Shown here: piece by piece, positions 6,907 to 14,968 of the stretch
Layout of the letters: the number at the start of each line of letters is the position of its first letter
Position numbering within the stretch: position 1 is the first letter of the stretch
Assembly: GCA_934230965.1 (NCBI GenBank)
Contig: CAKQFW010000028.1
Span: forward strand, 1 to 14,980
Reading direction: 5' to 3'
Origin: an uncultured Prevotella sp.
Lineage (GTDB): Bacteria > Bacteroidota > Bacteroidia > Bacteroidales > Bacteroidaceae
DNA: 14,980 nucleotides
Translations under genes and position numbers: made by a program
Notes under the pieces: model-generated
The model's database searches: none
What the model was told of the DNA's origin: nothing
What the model saw: the letters and a program-made list of their open reading frames with translations, nothing else

Positions 6907-8940
6907 CTAGTAGTCGCTTTTCGATACGCCTAAGATAATGCCGCTTGTGAACAACTGCTGACTGAGCGATTCCAGATGCCCCATATCAGTAAAGCGCACC
7001 ATGATGGCGGGCCCTATGCCCACCGCTTCAGAGATGCGGTAAGGCACAATGTCAGAGCCATCCTTCACAGGTTCAGAGTTATAATAGTTGAAGTGCTGGA
7101 AGATGCCGAAGCGCGCCTCGGTGCTGCCATGCTCATAAACAGGCGCTGCCCACAGTCTGCCCATAAGATGTGCGCCATAAATGGTGGGCTGATTGGGCGA
7201 GAAGCCCACGTTTACCGCCGCCGTAAAATAGTCGTACGGCCTGTTGGTGCGACTGTTATAGGCATCGCCATACTCCATAGCGAGGGCCAACGTGGGGTTA
7301 TATTCGCCACGAAACAGGGCACCATCGTCAGAAAGATAGCGCAGCCCCATGCTCACATCAAGGTGCACGGGTATGGCGTTAAAGTCGTGATACAGATAAT
7401 GCTGTGTGCGCACCGTCCAGGCATCGCCCCTTAGCAAGCGGTTAAAGCCCTGAATAGGGTTAACCAAGAAGGCCAATGCCTCGCGAGCGAAACGCGGAAA
7501 ACCGCGCTGGCTATCGTTGAGCACCAGGTGCGACACTCTGTTTGTCATCTCGCCAATGCAGGTTCCGCCCAGCGCCGTGGCAAACACATCGTTGATGGCG
7601 GGCGGCTCGTTCTCGCCACAAAACTCCCACATCAAGCTACCGCATAGGGCATAAGGCACCGACGCCCAAAAGTTCAAGCCATTGCTTCGTGCGCTATTAA
7701 AATAAAGGTTGCCGTGATAAGGATGGGCAAAGAGGTTGGTGGCAAAGGGGTCGTTATCCCATACAAAGCCCGTTTTAAAGTTGTGGCGAATGGTGTGCAT
7801 GCTGATGCGCGAATAAGAGGCGTTAGCCACCCAGCGGTCGTAAGAAAACACTAAGGCATTAACGCCCGCCGCCTCAACAGCCGCCAGCCAAGGGCGTTTG
7901 CGCGGAGCAAGGGCAAAACGATTGTCTACGCTGTCACATTCAACATAAGGGTCGCCCTCGATCAAGGCCGTTTGGCGCTGTGGGGCACCACCCTCCATAT
8001 TGCGTTTCCAGTTTACCGAGAGGCCCGCCTGTAGGATAAGTTTCTGCTCAAACAGGCGGTTGCTGCCATAGTGGCGCGTGTTGCCATAGCCCACCGAGGC
8101 AAAGGCACCAAGGGTTTTGCTAAACTGATAGTCGACGTTCAGATGCCCTTGCAGCGAATAAAGTCTACGTGGTTTGTCGTCAGAGTGTTCTTGAAACGTT
8201 TCGATATGACTATAGCCCAGGTCGGCACTCAACGACCACCGAGGCGATAGGTTAACATATTGTCCTAAGCGATACGAGAGGGCGCCCGAAAACTTACGGT
8301 CTAACCCCATATAGTGGGTGCCCAGCGCCACCATGCTATAGGTAGAGCGATGCCTAAAGCGCAGTGCCGTGTTCAGCTTAGAAGTATTTCCGCCGAAGGC
8401 CAACACATCGATACGCGTGTTGGGGTCGATGTTGATAAGTCCTACCTTGCGCATATCGGCATCACGCGTATAATTGATTAATCCCACCTGAACGCCTCGC
8501 GGATGGCTCACCGCAATGTTTACGAGGCCCAGCTGTAGGCCACGCAACGAGTCGGCATAATTATATGCACCCAGCTGCATGCCGCGCATGCACCCCGTCG
8601 ACACATTGGTCAGCGCCGACAGTTGCAAGCCGCCACGCACGTCGCCCGCCATATTGTTTACGGCCGACAGCTGCACACCCTTCATGCTGCCCGTGGCCAT
8701 ATTGCCCATAGAGCCTATCTGCACCCCTTGCAAATGGCGCGACACATCGACCAATGGCGACAGTTGCACGCCATAGGTTCTGTTGGCAGCATTCAGCAAC
8801 GACAACTGAAAACCGCGCAACGTATCGGTGGTGGCCACAAGATTTACCTGCACCGACGCTGTTTTATGCTGAGCACAAGCAGCCGTTGCAAGACCAAAAA
8901 AGGCGAAAGCCACAAGAAGAGAGCGCAATGTTTTCATCAT
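6907..8940 (-). CDS. Surface-repeat and DUF3943 outer-membrane protein, truncated by an in-frame amber codon
   Basis: A 677-residue exported protein. A signal peptide covers residues 1-23 (LLVAFAFFGLATAACAQ). Residues 41-172 contain about eight imperfect G(V/L)QLS/G-x-x-N repeats, such as GVQLSAVNN, GLQLSALTN and GLQLGLVNI, of the kind seen in LA_2272-like surface-repeat proteins. Residues 176-312 alternate like beta strands. DUF3943 spans about 397-510 (HPYHGNLYFNSARSNGLNFW, GSLMWEFCGENEPPAINDVF, NPIQGFNRLL), followed by more predicted barrel strands. The frame stops at TAG (6909-6907) right after GVSKSDY, but the same frame continues for 119 sensible codons. The protein thus lacks its final strands and would probably not assemble in the outer membrane. 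Start: ATG at 8940, or the adjacent ATG at 8937. Its function in the cell envelope is unknown. Confidence 0.85.
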   Translation of the reverse strand: MMKTLRSLLVAFAFFGLATAACAQHKTASVQVNLVATTDTLRGFQLSLLNAANRTYGVQLSPLVDVSRHLQGVQIGSMGNMATGSMKGVQLSAVNNMAGDVRGGLQLSALTNVSTGCMRGMQLGAYNYADSLRGLQLGLVNIAVSHPRGVQVGLINYTRDADMRKVGLINIDPNTRIDVLAFGGNTSKLNTALRFRHRSTYSMVALGTHYMGLDRKFSGALSYRLGQYVNLSPRWSLSADLGYSHIETFQEHSDDKPRRLYSLQGHLNVDYQFSKTLGAFASVGYGNTRHYGSNRLFEQKLILQAGLSVNWKRNMEGGAPQRQTALIEGDPYVECDSVDNRFALAPRKRPWLAAVEAAGVNALVFSYDRWVANASYSRISMHTIRHNFKTGFVWDNDPFATNLFAHPYHGNLYFNSARSNGLNFWASVPYALCGSLMWEFCGENEPPAINDVFATALGGTCIGEMTNRVSHLVLNDSQRGFPRFAREALAFLVNPIQGFNRLLRGDAWTVRTQHYLYHDFNAIPVHLDVSMGLRYLSDDGALFRGEYNPTLALAMEYGDAYNSRTNRPYDYFTAAVNVGFSPNQPTIYGAHLMGRLWAAPVYEHGSTEARFGIFQHFNYYNSEPVKDGSDIVPYRISEAVGIGPAIMVRFTDMGHLESLSQQLFTSGIILGVSKSDY

Positions 8941-8982
8941 GATGCCGTGTAAAAAAGATTAAAAACTAAGTGTTTGCTTCTA

Positions 8983-9014
8983 CAAAATAACATAAAAATA
9001 GCGGTACAAACAAA
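8983..9014 (-). promoter_or_regulatory. Promoter of the outer-membrane protein gene
   Basis: On the minus strand, TTTG (9014-9011) is separated by 20 bases from TTATTTTG (8990-8983), which fits the Bacteroidetes -33/-7 pattern with one change in the -7 box. The predicted start lies near 8976, leaving a leader of about 35 bases to the ATG at 8940. The same TTATTTTG box with a 20-base spacer occurs before ftsX. Confidence 0.45.
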
Positions 9015-9040
9015 CTTTGTGTAGGAAAAAATATACCTTT

Positions 9041-9186
9041 GCATAAAATAGGCTGCATCTCGGCATAATATTCAAGCAAGCTTGATATTCTGCTCTCGAT
9101 TTGCACTATTTTTGCATAAAATAGGCTGCATCTCGGCAAAATCATCAAGCAAGCTTGATATTCTGCTCTCGATTTGCACTATTTTT
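9041..9186. repeat. Tandem duplication of a 73-bp unit upstream of the oxidoreductase gene
   Basis: Copy 1 is 9041-9113 and copy 2 is 9114-9186, directly adjacent. They differ at only three positions (offsets 26, 30 and 31). Each unit starts GCATAAAATAGGCTGCATCT, contains the palindrome TCAAGC-AA-GCTTGA, and ends TTTGCACTATTTTT, so each supplies a TAttTTTG promoter box at its right end. The clustering of the three differences beside the palindrome is notable. The unit may belong to a dispersed intergenic family, which cannot be judged from one window. Confidence 0.9.
9107..9114 (+). promoter_or_regulatory. Promoter -7 box in repeat copy 1
   Basis: TATTTTTG matches TAnnTTTG exactly. A TTG lies 22 bases upstream (9082-9084), slightly beyond the ideal spacing. 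It reads rightward toward the oxidoreductase gene through the second repeat copy. Confidence 0.4.
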
Positions 9187-9187
9187 G
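9180..9187 (+). promoter_or_regulatory. Promoter -7 box in repeat copy 2, nearest the oxidoreductase gene
   Basis: TATTTTTG again matches TAnnTTTG exactly, with TTG 22 bases upstream (9155-9157). Transcription would start near 9194, about 20 bases before the ATG at 9213. This is the best candidate for the main promoter. Confidence 0.5.
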
Positions 9188-9212
9188 TAAAAGAATGAAG
9201 AAAAAATGAACA

Positions 9213-10202
9213 ATGATGACGACTTATAACATTGCCATACTGGGTGCTGGGCATATTGCCGAGAAGATGGCACACACCTTACAACACCTGCCACGCGCAA
9301 ACAGCTATGCCGTGGCATCGCGAAGCCTTGAAAAGGCACAACAGTTTGCCCAGCGATGGGGCATCAGCAAAGCCTATGGCAGCTATGCCGACATGCTGGA
9401 CGACCCCGCCATTGACCTTGTATACGTGGCCACGCCCCACGCCATGCACTACAGCCATGTGCTGCAATGCCTACAGGCGGGCAAAGCCGTGCTGTGCGAG
9501 AAAGCCTTTACGTGCAATGCGCGAGAAGCCGAAGCCCTGATACACGAGGCCGAAGCCCGACACCTGCTGCTGGCCGAAGCCATCTGGACACGCTATATGC
9601 CGCTGATGCAGACGCTGAAACAGCTGACAGACAGTGGCATCATAGGCCAGCCGCGCACGCTCACGGCCAACCTCTCCTACCCCATCAGCCACAAAGAGCG
9701 CATACAGCGCCCCGACTTAGGAGGCGGTGCCCTACTTGACATTGGTGTCTATACCCTCAACTTTGCCGCCATGCTCTTTGGAACCGATATAAAAAAGATA
9801 GATAGCTGTTGCGAGAAAACCTCATCGGGCATGGATGCTCAAGACAGCATCACACTATGGTATCATGATGGCAAGATGGCCCAGCTGTCAAGTTCTATCT
9901 ATGTGCGCAGCGACCGCCAAGGCGTTATCTCTGGCACTGAGGGCCACATTATTGTTGAAAACATAAACAACCCCTCGCGCCTAACCGTGGTAAACAACCA
10001 ATATCAGGTGATAAAGATGTGCGAAGCGCCTATACAAATTACGGGCTTCGAGTATGAGGTAGAGGCTTGTCTCAATGCTCTCGACCATCATAACATTGAA
10101 ACACCGTTTATGCCCCACGCCGAAACCTTGCGCCTTATGCGCCTTATGGACACGCTGCGCCAGCAATGGGACGTGCGGTTTCCGAACGACGAGGCACGAT
10201 AA
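9213..10202 (+). CDS. Gfo/Idh/MocA family NAD(P)-dependent oxidoreductase
   Basis: A 329-residue cytoplasmic dehydrogenase. The N-terminal Rossmann fold has YNIAILGAGHIAEKMA (5-20) for dinucleotide binding, DLVYVATPHAMHY (68-80), and the family EKP-like motif as CEKAFTC (95-101). The second domain contains EAIWTRYMP (122-130) and GGGALLDIGVYTLNFA (170-185), a pattern typical of the dihydrodiol dehydrogenase-like branch. The length is normal for the family. Members oxidise or reduce sugars, inositols or cyclic diols; the substrate cannot be predicted here because no pathway genes are adjacent. Start: ATG at 9213 or the immediately following ATG at 9216, after an A-rich leader without a Shine-Dalgarno. 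It converges with folK, with only five bases between the stop codons, so its transcript must run into folK on the opposite strand. Confidence 0.9.
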   Translation: MMTTYNIAILGAGHIAEKMAHTLQHLPRANSYAVASRSLEKAQQFAQRWGISKAYGSYADMLDDPAIDLVYVATPHAMHYSHVLQCLQAGKAVLCEKAFTCNAREAEALIHEAEARHLLLAEAIWTRYMPLMQTLKQLTDSGIIGQPRTLTANLSYPISHKERIQRPDLGGGALLDIGVYTLNFAAMLFGTDIKKIDSCCEKTSSGMDAQDSITLWYHDGKMAQLSSSIYVRSDRQGVISGTEGHIIVENINNPSRLTVVNNQYQVIKMCEAPIQITGFEYEVEACLNALDHHNIETPFMPHAETLRLMRLMDTLRQQWDVRFPNDEAR

Positions 10203-10207
10203 ACACG

Positions 10208-10651
10208 TTACACCGCTCCAGCATTATCCTCTTGAGGCAGCGTAGGCAGTATCTGGCGAAGCGGAACCATCACAAAGTCGCGCTCCAGCATTAGGGGATG
10301 CGGTATGATGAGGTCGGGCTCGTTGATGTGCATATCGTCGAAGAGCAAGATGTCGATATCGATGGTACGGTCGTGATACACACCGTTTTCCGACTTACGC
10401 TTGCGCCCCAACTGCCGTTCTATGCGCTGCGTGGCCTCCAGCACTTGGCGTGGCGAGAGCAGCGTTTCAACACATATACAGGCATTAAGAAACTGGTGTT
10501 CAGACACAAAGCCCCAGGGCTCGGTCTCGATAAAGCGCGATGTGCGCACCACGGTGCCCACCGCCAGCCCTATCTCGCTGATGGCCTGTTGCATCAAGGC
10601 GGCCCGGTTGCCCGTGTTCGACCCCAACGAAAGATACACTTGATGTTTCAT
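10208..10651 (-). CDS. folK: 6-hydroxymethyl-7,8-dihydropterin pyrophosphokinase (HPPK)
   Basis: This 147-residue enzyme transfers pyrophosphate from ATP to 6-hydroxymethyl-7,8-dihydropterin in folate synthesis in the cytoplasm. It has the full single-domain HPPK length and motifs: YLSLGSNTGNR (6-16), TEPWG (43-47), FLNACICVET (54-63), LGRKRK (81-86), DRTIDIDILLFDD (94-106, with Asp98 and Asp100 as the magnesium ligands) and IIPHPLMLERDFV (115-127). It is not fused to DHPS or DHNA. The ATG at 10651 lies 19 bases after a strong hairpin terminator that ends the upstream queA transcript, and no promoter box is evident in that gap. Expression may depend on read-through. The downstream end converges with the oxidoreductase gene. 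Confidence 0.95.
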   Translation of the reverse strand: MKHQVYLSLGSNTGNRAALMQQAISEIGLAVGTVVRTSRFIETEPWGFVSEHQFLNACICVETLLSPRQVLEATQRIERQLGRKRKSENGVYHDRTIDIDILLFDDMHINEPDLIIPHPLMLERDFVMVPLRQILPTLPQEDNAGAV

Positions 10652-10665
10652 TTCACGTGTGCTTT

Positions 10666-10721
10666 AAAAAAAAAGCCACATCTTGCGTTTCATTGTATGA
10701 ACAAGGCAAGATGTGGCTTTT
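10666..10721. terminator. Bidirectional intrinsic terminator between queA and folK
   Basis: Perfect 16-base stem: AAAAGCCACATCTTGC (10671-10686) pairs with 10706-10721 around a 19-base loop. On the minus strand the stem ends in nine Ts (complement of A9 at 10666-10674), ideal for stopping queA transcription. On the plus strand it ends in TTTTGTTGTT, so it can also stop transcripts from the oxidoreductase gene that pass through folK in antisense. Confidence 0.8.
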
Positions 10722-10748
10722 GTTGTTATCAGTATTGTTTGCAAGCGC

Positions 10749-11915
10749 TTAGTCGTTCACAATGAGCAAGGCATCACCGTAGCAACCAAACATGTAGCCA
10801 TGCTTTACGGCCAGGTTATAAGCCTCCATCACCAGATCGTAGCCACCAAAGGCGGCGGTCTCCATCAACAGGGTTGACAAGGGGTGATAGAAGTTGGCAA
10901 TCATCGAGTCGGCCAGGCCGAAATCGTAGGGCGGGAAGATAAACTTATTGGTCCAGCCCTCATACTCTTTCAGCATGCCATCGGTGCCCACAGCCGTCTC
11001 GGTAGCCTTCACCACGCTGGTGCCCACGGCACACACATGGTGGCCCGCCTGCTTGGTGCTGTTCACAATCCGACAAGCCTCAGCGTTGATGCTCATCTGC
11101 TCCGAGTCCATCTTATGCTTGGTAAGGTCTTCAACCTCAATGTCGTGGAAGTTGCCCAAGCCACAGTGCAAGGTGATGTAAGCAAAGTTTAAGCCACGTA
11201 TCTCCATGCGTTTTAGCAGCTCGCGACTGAAGTGCAAGCCCGTAGCAGGAGCCGTTACAGCGCCCTCGTTCTTGGCAAAGATGCACTGAAAATCGTCAAA
11301 GTCGGTCTCGGTGCCGTGGTGGTTCTCGCGCTTATCAATGATATATCGTGGCAGCGGAGCCTCGCCCAGAGCAAAGAGCTCGCGTTTAAACTCGTCGTGC
11401 GGACAGTCGTAAAGGAAACGCAACGTGCGTCCGCGGCTGGTGGTATTGTCTATTACCTCGGCCACCATTGTTCCACTTTCGTCGAAGAACAACTTGTTAC
11501 CGATACGTATCTTGCGTGCCGGCTCTACCAGCACGTCCCACAGGCGCATCTCTTCATTCAGCTCGCGCAGCAAGAACACCTCAATCTTAGCGTCGGTCTT
11601 CTCCTTGGTGCCATAAAGGCGTGCTGGGAAAACCTTGGTATCGTTGAAAATAAAGGTGTCGCCCTCGTCAAAATAATCGAGCACGTTACGAAAGTCAAGG
11701 TATTCGCCCTCGATGGGTTCGCCCTTGGCATCCTTCTTATACATCTCTATTTTCTGCGACTTGCGATGCAGCACCATGAGGCGGCACTCGTCGCGACGTG
11801 TTATGCGGAAGGTTTCTTTTTCGCCATTTTCATTCTCAAACTCACGATAGAGGCTGTGGGGATACAGCGCTATCTGGTTTTCTGGCAGTTTGAACTTAAA
11901 CTGTGATAACTTCAT
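10749..11915 (-). CDS. queA: S-adenosylmethionine:tRNA ribosyltransferase-isomerase
   Basis: This 388-residue enzyme moves the ribosyl group of SAM onto 7-aminomethyl-7-deazaguanine at tRNA position 34 to form epoxyqueuosine. Conserved blocks are all visible: [15 protein letters not shown] (88-102), GEAPLPRYI (184-192), [17 protein letters not shown] (213-229), [11 protein letters not shown] (246-256) and the C-terminal YGDALLI (near 379-385). It is about 30 residues longer than the E. coli enzyme, through insertions near 24-45 and 55-72. The start ATG overlaps the truB stop as TAATG, so translation is coupled to truB, grouping two tRNA-modifying enzymes. A strong terminator follows 28 bases after its stop. 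Confidence 0.97.
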   Translation of the reverse strand: MKLSQFKFKLPENQIALYPHSLYREFENENGEKETFRITRRDECRLMVLHRKSQKIEMYKKDAKGEPIEGEYLDFRNVLDYFDEGDTFIFNDTKVFPARLYGTKEKTDAKIEVFLLRELNEEMRLWDVLVEPARKIRIGNKLFFDESGTMVAEVIDNTTSRGRTLRFLYDCPHDEFKRELFALGEAPLPRYIIDKRENHHGTETDFDDFQCIFAKNEGAVTAPATGLHFSRELLKRMEIRGLNFAYITLHCGLGNFHDIEVEDLTKHKMDSEQMSINAEACRIVNSTKQAGHHVCAVGTSVVKATETAVGTDGMLKEYEGWTNKFIFPPYDFGLADSMIANFYHPLSTLLMETAAFGGYDLVMEAYNLAVKHGYMFGCYGDALLIVND

Positions 11916-12658
11916 TATTCTTTTACTTTATTTTCGTCTTCTACTGTTACAGTATCGTTATTTTGCAAATTCAGGCCATCGAGCCAAGTATCTATCTGGT
12001 CGAGGGAGACGCAGCGGTCGATTGAGAAGTCGCCCACACGGGTTCTGCACAGCTGCGTAAGATAGGCGCCACTGTTCAGCGCTCGGCCTATGTCGCGCGC
12101 CAAGGCCCGTATGTAGGTGCCCTTACCACAGCCCACCTTTATCTGTAAAAGCATTTTCTCGGCGTCGAACGACATCACATCAATATAGTCGATACGAATG
12201 TTTTTCGCCTTTAGCTCTACATCTTTGCCCTTACGTTTCAGCTCGTAGGCGCGGTCGCCGTTTATCTCGCAGGCGCTGTATGATGGGGGCACCTGTTCAA
12301 TGTCGCCCACAAAGTGCGTCAGCACCTCGTCTATCATCTCGCGGGTGATGTGCTCGGTGGGGTAAGTAGCGTTCACCTCGTGCTCCATATCATAGCTCAC
12401 GGTGGTGGCACCCAGCTGCAGGGTGGCAGTATATTCTTTCGAGTGAGCCTGTAGCTGCTCTATCTCTTTTGTTTTCTTTCCTGTGCAAAGAATAAGCACA
12501 CCCGTGGCCAAGGGATCGAGGGTGCCCGCATGTCCGGTTTTCACGCGCTTCACGTTCAATCGCTGACTGATGCGCTTGCGCACGTAGGCCAACGCCCCGA
12601 AGCTCGACATGCCGTATGGTTTATCTATGGCAATGATTTCGCCTTTTAAAAAGTCCAT
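11915..12658 (-). CDS. truB: tRNA pseudouridine-55 synthase
   Basis: This 247-residue enzyme isomerises U55 in the T-loop of nearly all tRNAs. It shows [14 protein letters not shown] (6-19), the catalytic block [14 protein letters not shown] (42-55) with nucleophile Asp48, [10 protein letters not shown] (74-83) with Tyr76, Asp90, PPSYSA (124-129) and the [12 protein letters not shown] motif (180-191). It is about 65 residues shorter than E. coli TruB, so the C-terminal PUA-like part is reduced or missing. Its stop overlaps the queA start (TAATG), and uppP lies 53 bases upstream on the same strand. No Shine-Dalgarno is visible before the ATG at 12658. Confidence 0.96.
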   Translation of the reverse strand: MDFLKGEIIAIDKPYGMSSFGALAYVRKRISQRLNVKRVKTGHAGTLDPLATGVLILCTGKKTKEIEQLQAHSKEYTATLQLGATTVSYDMEHEVNATYPTEHITREMIDEVLTHFVGDIEQVPPSYSACEINGDRAYELKRKGKDVELKAKNIRIDYIDVMSFDAEKMLLQIKVGCGKGTYIRALARDIGRALNSGAYLTQLCRTRVGDFSIDRCVSLDQIDTWLDGLNLQNNDTVTVEDENKVKE

Positions 12659-12711
12659 TTTCTTGCTGTATTAATAATGTGAGTGTCGAAGTGTATTACG
12701 GCAGGCACGCT

Positions 12712-13509
12712 TTACAGCAATGAGCAAACAATTGTAGCGGCACCAGCGATGGCGCAATAAACGCCAAACCACACCAGCTTACCTTTCTTCACAATGTTAA
12801 TCATCCATTTGCAAGCCACGCAGCCGCTCACAAAGGCAGCCACAAAGCCTACCACCAAGGGCAGAGCGCTGATATCGCCAAAGGCGTCGTCGCCCTTCAC
12901 CATCTTCAGCACGTCGAGCAAGGCTTCGCCCAAGATGGGCGGGATGACCATGAGGAATGAGAATTGTGCCAAGCTTTCTTTCTTATTGCCCAGCAGCAAA
13001 CCTGTGGCGATAGTAGAACCCGAGCGCGACAAGCCTGGCATCACGGCGCAAGCCTGTGCCAAGCCTATGATAAAGGCATCTTTCATGCTGATGTGCTCGC
13101 GCTGGCGAGGCTTAGCAAAATAAGAGAAGATGAGCAGCGCCGAGGTAAGCAGCAACATGCAGCCCACGATAAGCAAGCCCGAGCCAAACACCTCTTCAAC
13201 AGCATCTTTAAAGAACACGCCCACGATGCCGATAGGAATCATCGACACCACGATGTTCAAGAAATACTTAGTTTCGGCGTTCATCTCAAATTTGAACAGA
13301 CCCTTCAGTATCCAGTCAATCTCTTTCCACAGCACCACCAGCGTGCTGCACACCGTTGCCACATGCACCAGCACGGTGAAGGCAAGGTTTTCTTCGCCAT
13401 CAATATTGAAGAGAGACGAGCCTATGGCCAAGTGGCCGCTACTGCTCACGGGCAAATATTCGGTAAGGCCCTGCACAATGCCCAGGACCAATGCTTGTAA
13501 CCAATCCAT
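12712..13509 (-). CDS. uppP: Undecaprenyl-diphosphatase (bacitracin resistance protein)
   Basis: A 265-residue integral membrane phosphatase that recycles undecaprenyl pyrophosphate to the monophosphate lipid carrier used for peptidoglycan and surface polymers. Both active-site signatures are intact: [15 protein letters not shown] (13-27) and PGLSRSGST (158-166, catalytic Arg162). Hydrophobic segments are spread through the whole length, as expected for the BacA/UppP fold, and the length is usual. It is the third gene of the minus-strand cluster, 75 bases after the DUF3098 gene. The ATG at 13509 follows an A-rich stretch without a Shine-Dalgarno. Confidence 0.96.
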   Translation of the reverse strand: MDWLQALVLGIVQGLTEYLPVSSSGHLAIGSSLFNIDGEENLAFTVLVHVATVCSTLVVLWKEIDWILKGLFKFEMNAETKYFLNIVVSMIPIGIVGVFFKDAVEEVFGSGLLIVGCMLLLTSALLIFSYFAKPRQREHISMKDAFIIGLAQACAVMPGLSRSGSTIATGLLLGNKKESLAQFSFLMVIPPILGEALLDVLKMVKGDDAFGDISALPLVVGFVAAFVSGCVACKWMINIVKKGKLVWFGVYCAIAGAATIVCSLL

Positions 13510-13584
13510 TGTTTTCTGTTTTTGTTATATTGTTTTTGTCTTTACACCCTTGCACGCCAATGGGCGTCAGAGCGCAAAGTGGGT

Positions 13585-13839
13585 TTACTTGTTCTCGGAG
13601 TCGGGGCCGTTGTTGGTGTCTTTTTTCTTATACATAATGGCACCTATCATCGACAGGAAGCCTACAAGGCAAACCACGGGAGCCACCTTGATGCGCATGG
13701 TATTGAATATTTCGGCGTCGAACACGCTCTCGTCAGAGCCACCTCCGCTCATCAAGCAGAAGCCAATAAGAACGACACACATACCTACGGCTAACAAGAT
13801 GAAGTTCATCTTGCCAAAAGCATAATTTCTTTTATCCAT
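13585..13839 (-). CDS. DUF3098 family small membrane protein
   Basis: An 84-residue protein with two membrane helices (about 11-30 and 50-69) and a charged C-terminal tail. The pattern FGKMNFILLAVG...GFCLMSGGGSD, then FNTMRIKVAPVVCLVGF, matches the DUF3098 family, which is almost always found next to ftsX and uppP in Bacteroidetes. Its function is unknown; the conserved neighbourhood suggests a cell-envelope or division role. I prefer the ATG at 13839 (MDKRNYAFGK) over the upstream TTG at 13857, because family members begin just before the aromatic-FGK motif. It lies 24 bases after the ftsX stop. Confidence 0.88.
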   Translation of the reverse strand: MDKRNYAFGKMNFILLAVGMCVVLIGFCLMSGGGSDESVFDAEIFNTMRIKVAPVVCLVGFLSMIGAIMYKKKDTNNGPDSENK

Positions 13840-13863
13840 ATTTGTTTTGATGTTCAATGCGTT

Positions 13864-14742
13864 TTAAATCTTATACAGGTCGCCAGCCTTCATGCGCAAA
13901 AACTTGTTCACCGAGATGGTGGCGCACAGGGCTGTGATGATGATGCCAAAGGCGAAGACGATGGCAGCCGTTAGCGCCAGCACTTCCCACGTAAAGAAGC
14001 CTATCATGTCGGGCTCGTAAACATAAATGGCATAATAGATGCCGCCCAGCGCACAGCAGGCCAGCACCGAGGCCAGCAAGCCTATGCCCACAGCTTGGCG
14101 CACAAACGGCGCACGAATAAAGCCCCACGAGGCACCCACCAGCTTCATGGTGTGTATAGAGAAGCGGCGAGCATATATGCCCAAGCGTACCGTGTTGTTA
14201 ATCAATGAGAACGACACGATGGTGAGCAGCAGCGCCAAGGTAAGCAGCACAATGCTTATCTTAGCGATGGTGTGGTTTACGTTTTCAAGCAAGTCGCGCT
14301 GATACGAAACCTTTGTAACCTTAGGAAAAGCCTTCAGCTCGCGCGAGATAAACTTTAGCGAGTCGTTATTGGCATAGTCGGCCTTCAGCGTTATCTCTAC
14401 CGAGGGCGGCCAAGGGTTGGCACCGATAAACTCGCGAGGGTCTTCGCCCAGCAGCTTGATGCCTTGCTTCAATGCCTGTTCCTTGCTAATATACTCAAGG
14501 GTATTGACATAGCGACATTTCTGCACACCAGCACAAAACTGGCGCGCTTCGGTATCGCTCAAGTCGTCTTGCAGCAACAGGGTCACCACAATATTTTGTT
14601 TTACATAAGCCGAGAGGTTGCGGGCTGTAAGCACCGAAAGGGTGGTAAGACCCAACAACACCAGCACCAAAGCGGTGCTGATACAAAGAGTTACGGCCTG
14701 CAAACCATGACGGTTGCGGGCCTTTTTACGTTTCTTTCCCAT
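13864..14742 (-). CDS. ftsX: Cell division protein FtsX (permease-like subunit of FtsEX)
   Basis: A 292-residue inner-membrane protein which, with the ATPase FtsE, activates periplasmic peptidoglycan hydrolases at the septum. After a basic cytoplasmic start (MGKKRKKARNRHG) comes one membrane helix (about 15-38). A periplasmic domain of roughly 120 residues follows (VTLLLQDDLSDTEARQF, then EYISKEQALKQG), then three C-terminal helices with the MKLVGASWGFIRAPF permease motif. I chose the ATG at 14742: the longer frame opens with a TTG at 14778 that would overlap the predicted promoter box. ftsE is not adjacent, which is common in this phylum. It is the first gene of the cluster running through uppP, truB and queA. 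Confidence 0.93.
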   Translation of the reverse strand: MGKKRKKARNRHGLQAVTLCISTALVLVLLGLTTLSVLTARNLSAYVKQNIVVTLLLQDDLSDTEARQFCAGVQKCRYVNTLEYISKEQALKQGIKLLGEDPREFIGANPWPPSVEITLKADYANNDSLKFISRELKAFPKVTKVSYQRDLLENVNHTIAKISIVLLTLALLLTIVSFSLINNTVRLGIYARRFSIHTMKLVGASWGFIRAPFVRQAVGIGLLASVLACCALGGIYYAIYVYEPDMIGFFTWEVLALTAAIVFAFGIIITALCATISVNKFLRMKAGDLYKI

Positions 14743-14775
14743 TTGACAATAGGGTATAATACACCAAATTTCTTG

Positions 14776-14806
14776 CAAAATAACAAAAAAAAATCGTTTC
14801 CCACAA
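14776..14806 (-). promoter_or_regulatory. Promoter of the ftsX cluster
   Basis: On the minus strand, TTG (14806-14804) is followed after 20 bases by TTATTTTG (14783-14776), the same box and spacing seen before the outer-membrane protein gene. Transcription would begin near 14769, about 27 bases before the ATG at 14742. This supports the shorter ftsX start. Confidence 0.45.
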
Positions 14807-14893
14807 CTGATTAACTACTATTAACCATAATTCAGTAACACCTTGCACAGCGCTTACTTATATAGAAAAGAGGTGATAACCAAATATTTTGTG

Positions 14894-14901
14894 TAACTTT
14901 G
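14894..14901 (+). promoter_or_regulatory. Promoter -7 box for a rightward gene at the window edge
   Basis: TAACTTTG matches TAnnTTTG exactly and is followed by CACCC, with a probable start near 14908. No clear TTG lies at the ideal upstream distance. It faces right and is divergent from the ftsX promoter, giving a leader of about 60 bases before the ATG at 14969. Confidence 0.45.
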
Positions 14902-14968
14902 CACCCATAATTCTCAAGCCAAGCCATACCTTGCCCGAGAAAGACGAAAAAGAAACGAAAAGAAAACA

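Noticed and set aside
6907..6909. TAG recoding (amber suppression) as the reason for the internal stop in the DUF3943 gene.
   Set aside because: TAG recoding is known from some phages but not from these hosts, and no suppressor tRNA is in the window; a nonsense mutation or sequence error is simpler.
9041..9186. The two near-identical units could look like a short CRISPR array.
   Set aside because: The repeats are 73 bases long, directly adjacent with no spacers, only two in number, and no cas gene is present.
11232..11906. Long plus-strand open frame (224 codons) opposite queA.
   Set aside because: It is fully antisense to a complete, motif-rich queA and has no promoter or recognisable domain of its own.
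14743..14778. Longer ftsX start at a TTG at 14778, adding 12 residues.
   Set aside because: The extra residues are unlike FtsX N-termini, the start is TTG, and it overlaps the predicted -7 box; the ATG at 14742 begins the usual basic segment.
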